Assembly (NCBI GenBank): GCA_934096275.1
Contig: CAKOLK010000015.1
Coordinates: 1 to 12,617, forward strand
Direction: 5' to 3'
Length of the DNA stretch: 12,617 bases
Source: an uncultured Bacilli bacterium
Lineage (GTDB): Bacteria > Bacillota_I > Bacilli_A > RF39 > UBA660
In this document: one piece after another, positions 12,607-12,617 of the stretch
Position numbering within the stretch: the first letter of the stretch is position 1
How the letters are laid out: every line of letters starts with the position of its first letter
The notes under the pieces: model-generated
What the model was told of the DNA's origin: nothing
Database searches by the model: none
What the model saw: only the letters and a program-made list of their open reading frames with translations
Program-made: the position numbers and the translations under genes

Positions 12607-12617
12607 GAGGATGATGT
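12605..12617 (+). other. Ribosome site and possible start of a truncated gene
   Basis: AGGAGG (12605-12610) is followed at once by ATGATG. The ATGs at 12611 and 12614 are 0 and 3 bases from the site, too close for normal initiation, so the true start may be just beyond the window, as at abiEi where extra ATGs precede the likely start. No product can be inferred. Confidence 0.4.

Noticed and set aside
1..12617. tRNA, rRNA, CRISPR arrays, insertion sequences
   Set aside because: No cloverleaf, no regularly spaced repeats and no transposase frame was seen on either strand.

Overview
The window is about 27% G+C by eye, with A/T-ending codons, dense same-strand operons and Bacillota-type expression signals (GGAGG ribosome sites, a T-box, U-tailed hairpin terminators). 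The gene order dnaG-rpoD-trmK, with a YqfQ-like gene close by, matches the Bacillus neighbourhood dnaG-sigA-yqfN(trmK)-yqfO-yqfP-yqfQ. This points to a low-GC Bacilli lineage, possibly one of the Mollicutes-related gut groups; that placement is inference. The genetic code looks standard: about twenty Trp codons in ileS are TGG, no TGA interrupts any gene, and dnaG ends in TGA.

Layout. 1-177: tail of an upstream unit, a terminator, and the abiE promoter with a candidate operator. 187-1630: an AbiE-type (type IV) toxin-antitoxin pair with an intact antitoxin and a frameshifted toxin. 1719-5196: dnaG-rpoD-trmK operon (primase, primary sigma factor, tRNA methyltransferase) with tight or overlapping junctions. 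5238-5747: DUF5684-like membrane protein. 5748-6161: a compact locus holding a 28-residue hydrophobic peptide on the minus strand, convergent promoters, a shared two-way hairpin and GC-rich inverted repeats at both ends; it looks like an undescribed type I toxin-antitoxin module or a small repeat-bounded element. 6162-6593 (minus): YqfQ/VrrA-like protein. 6594-6994: divergent region with an unexplained hairpin and an isoleucine T-box. 6995-10069: ileS, a type 2 enzyme carrying the swapped GxHH form of the HIGH motif. 10157-10861: uppS. 10963-12279: two-gene operon of unknown function. 12280-12617: terminator, two further hairpins, a consensus promoter, and the start region of a gene that runs off the window.

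How it fits together. Most of the window is housekeeping: replication priming, basal transcription, tRNA modification and charging, and undecaprenyl diphosphate synthesis for the cell envelope. Five genes have an upstream promoter of the extended -10 type (TGn-TATAAT or TATATT), and the encoded sigma factor keeps the His/Glu pair known to read that element. The accessory parts are the decayed abiE pair, the 5.8-6.0 kb small-peptide locus and the structured region at the right edge.
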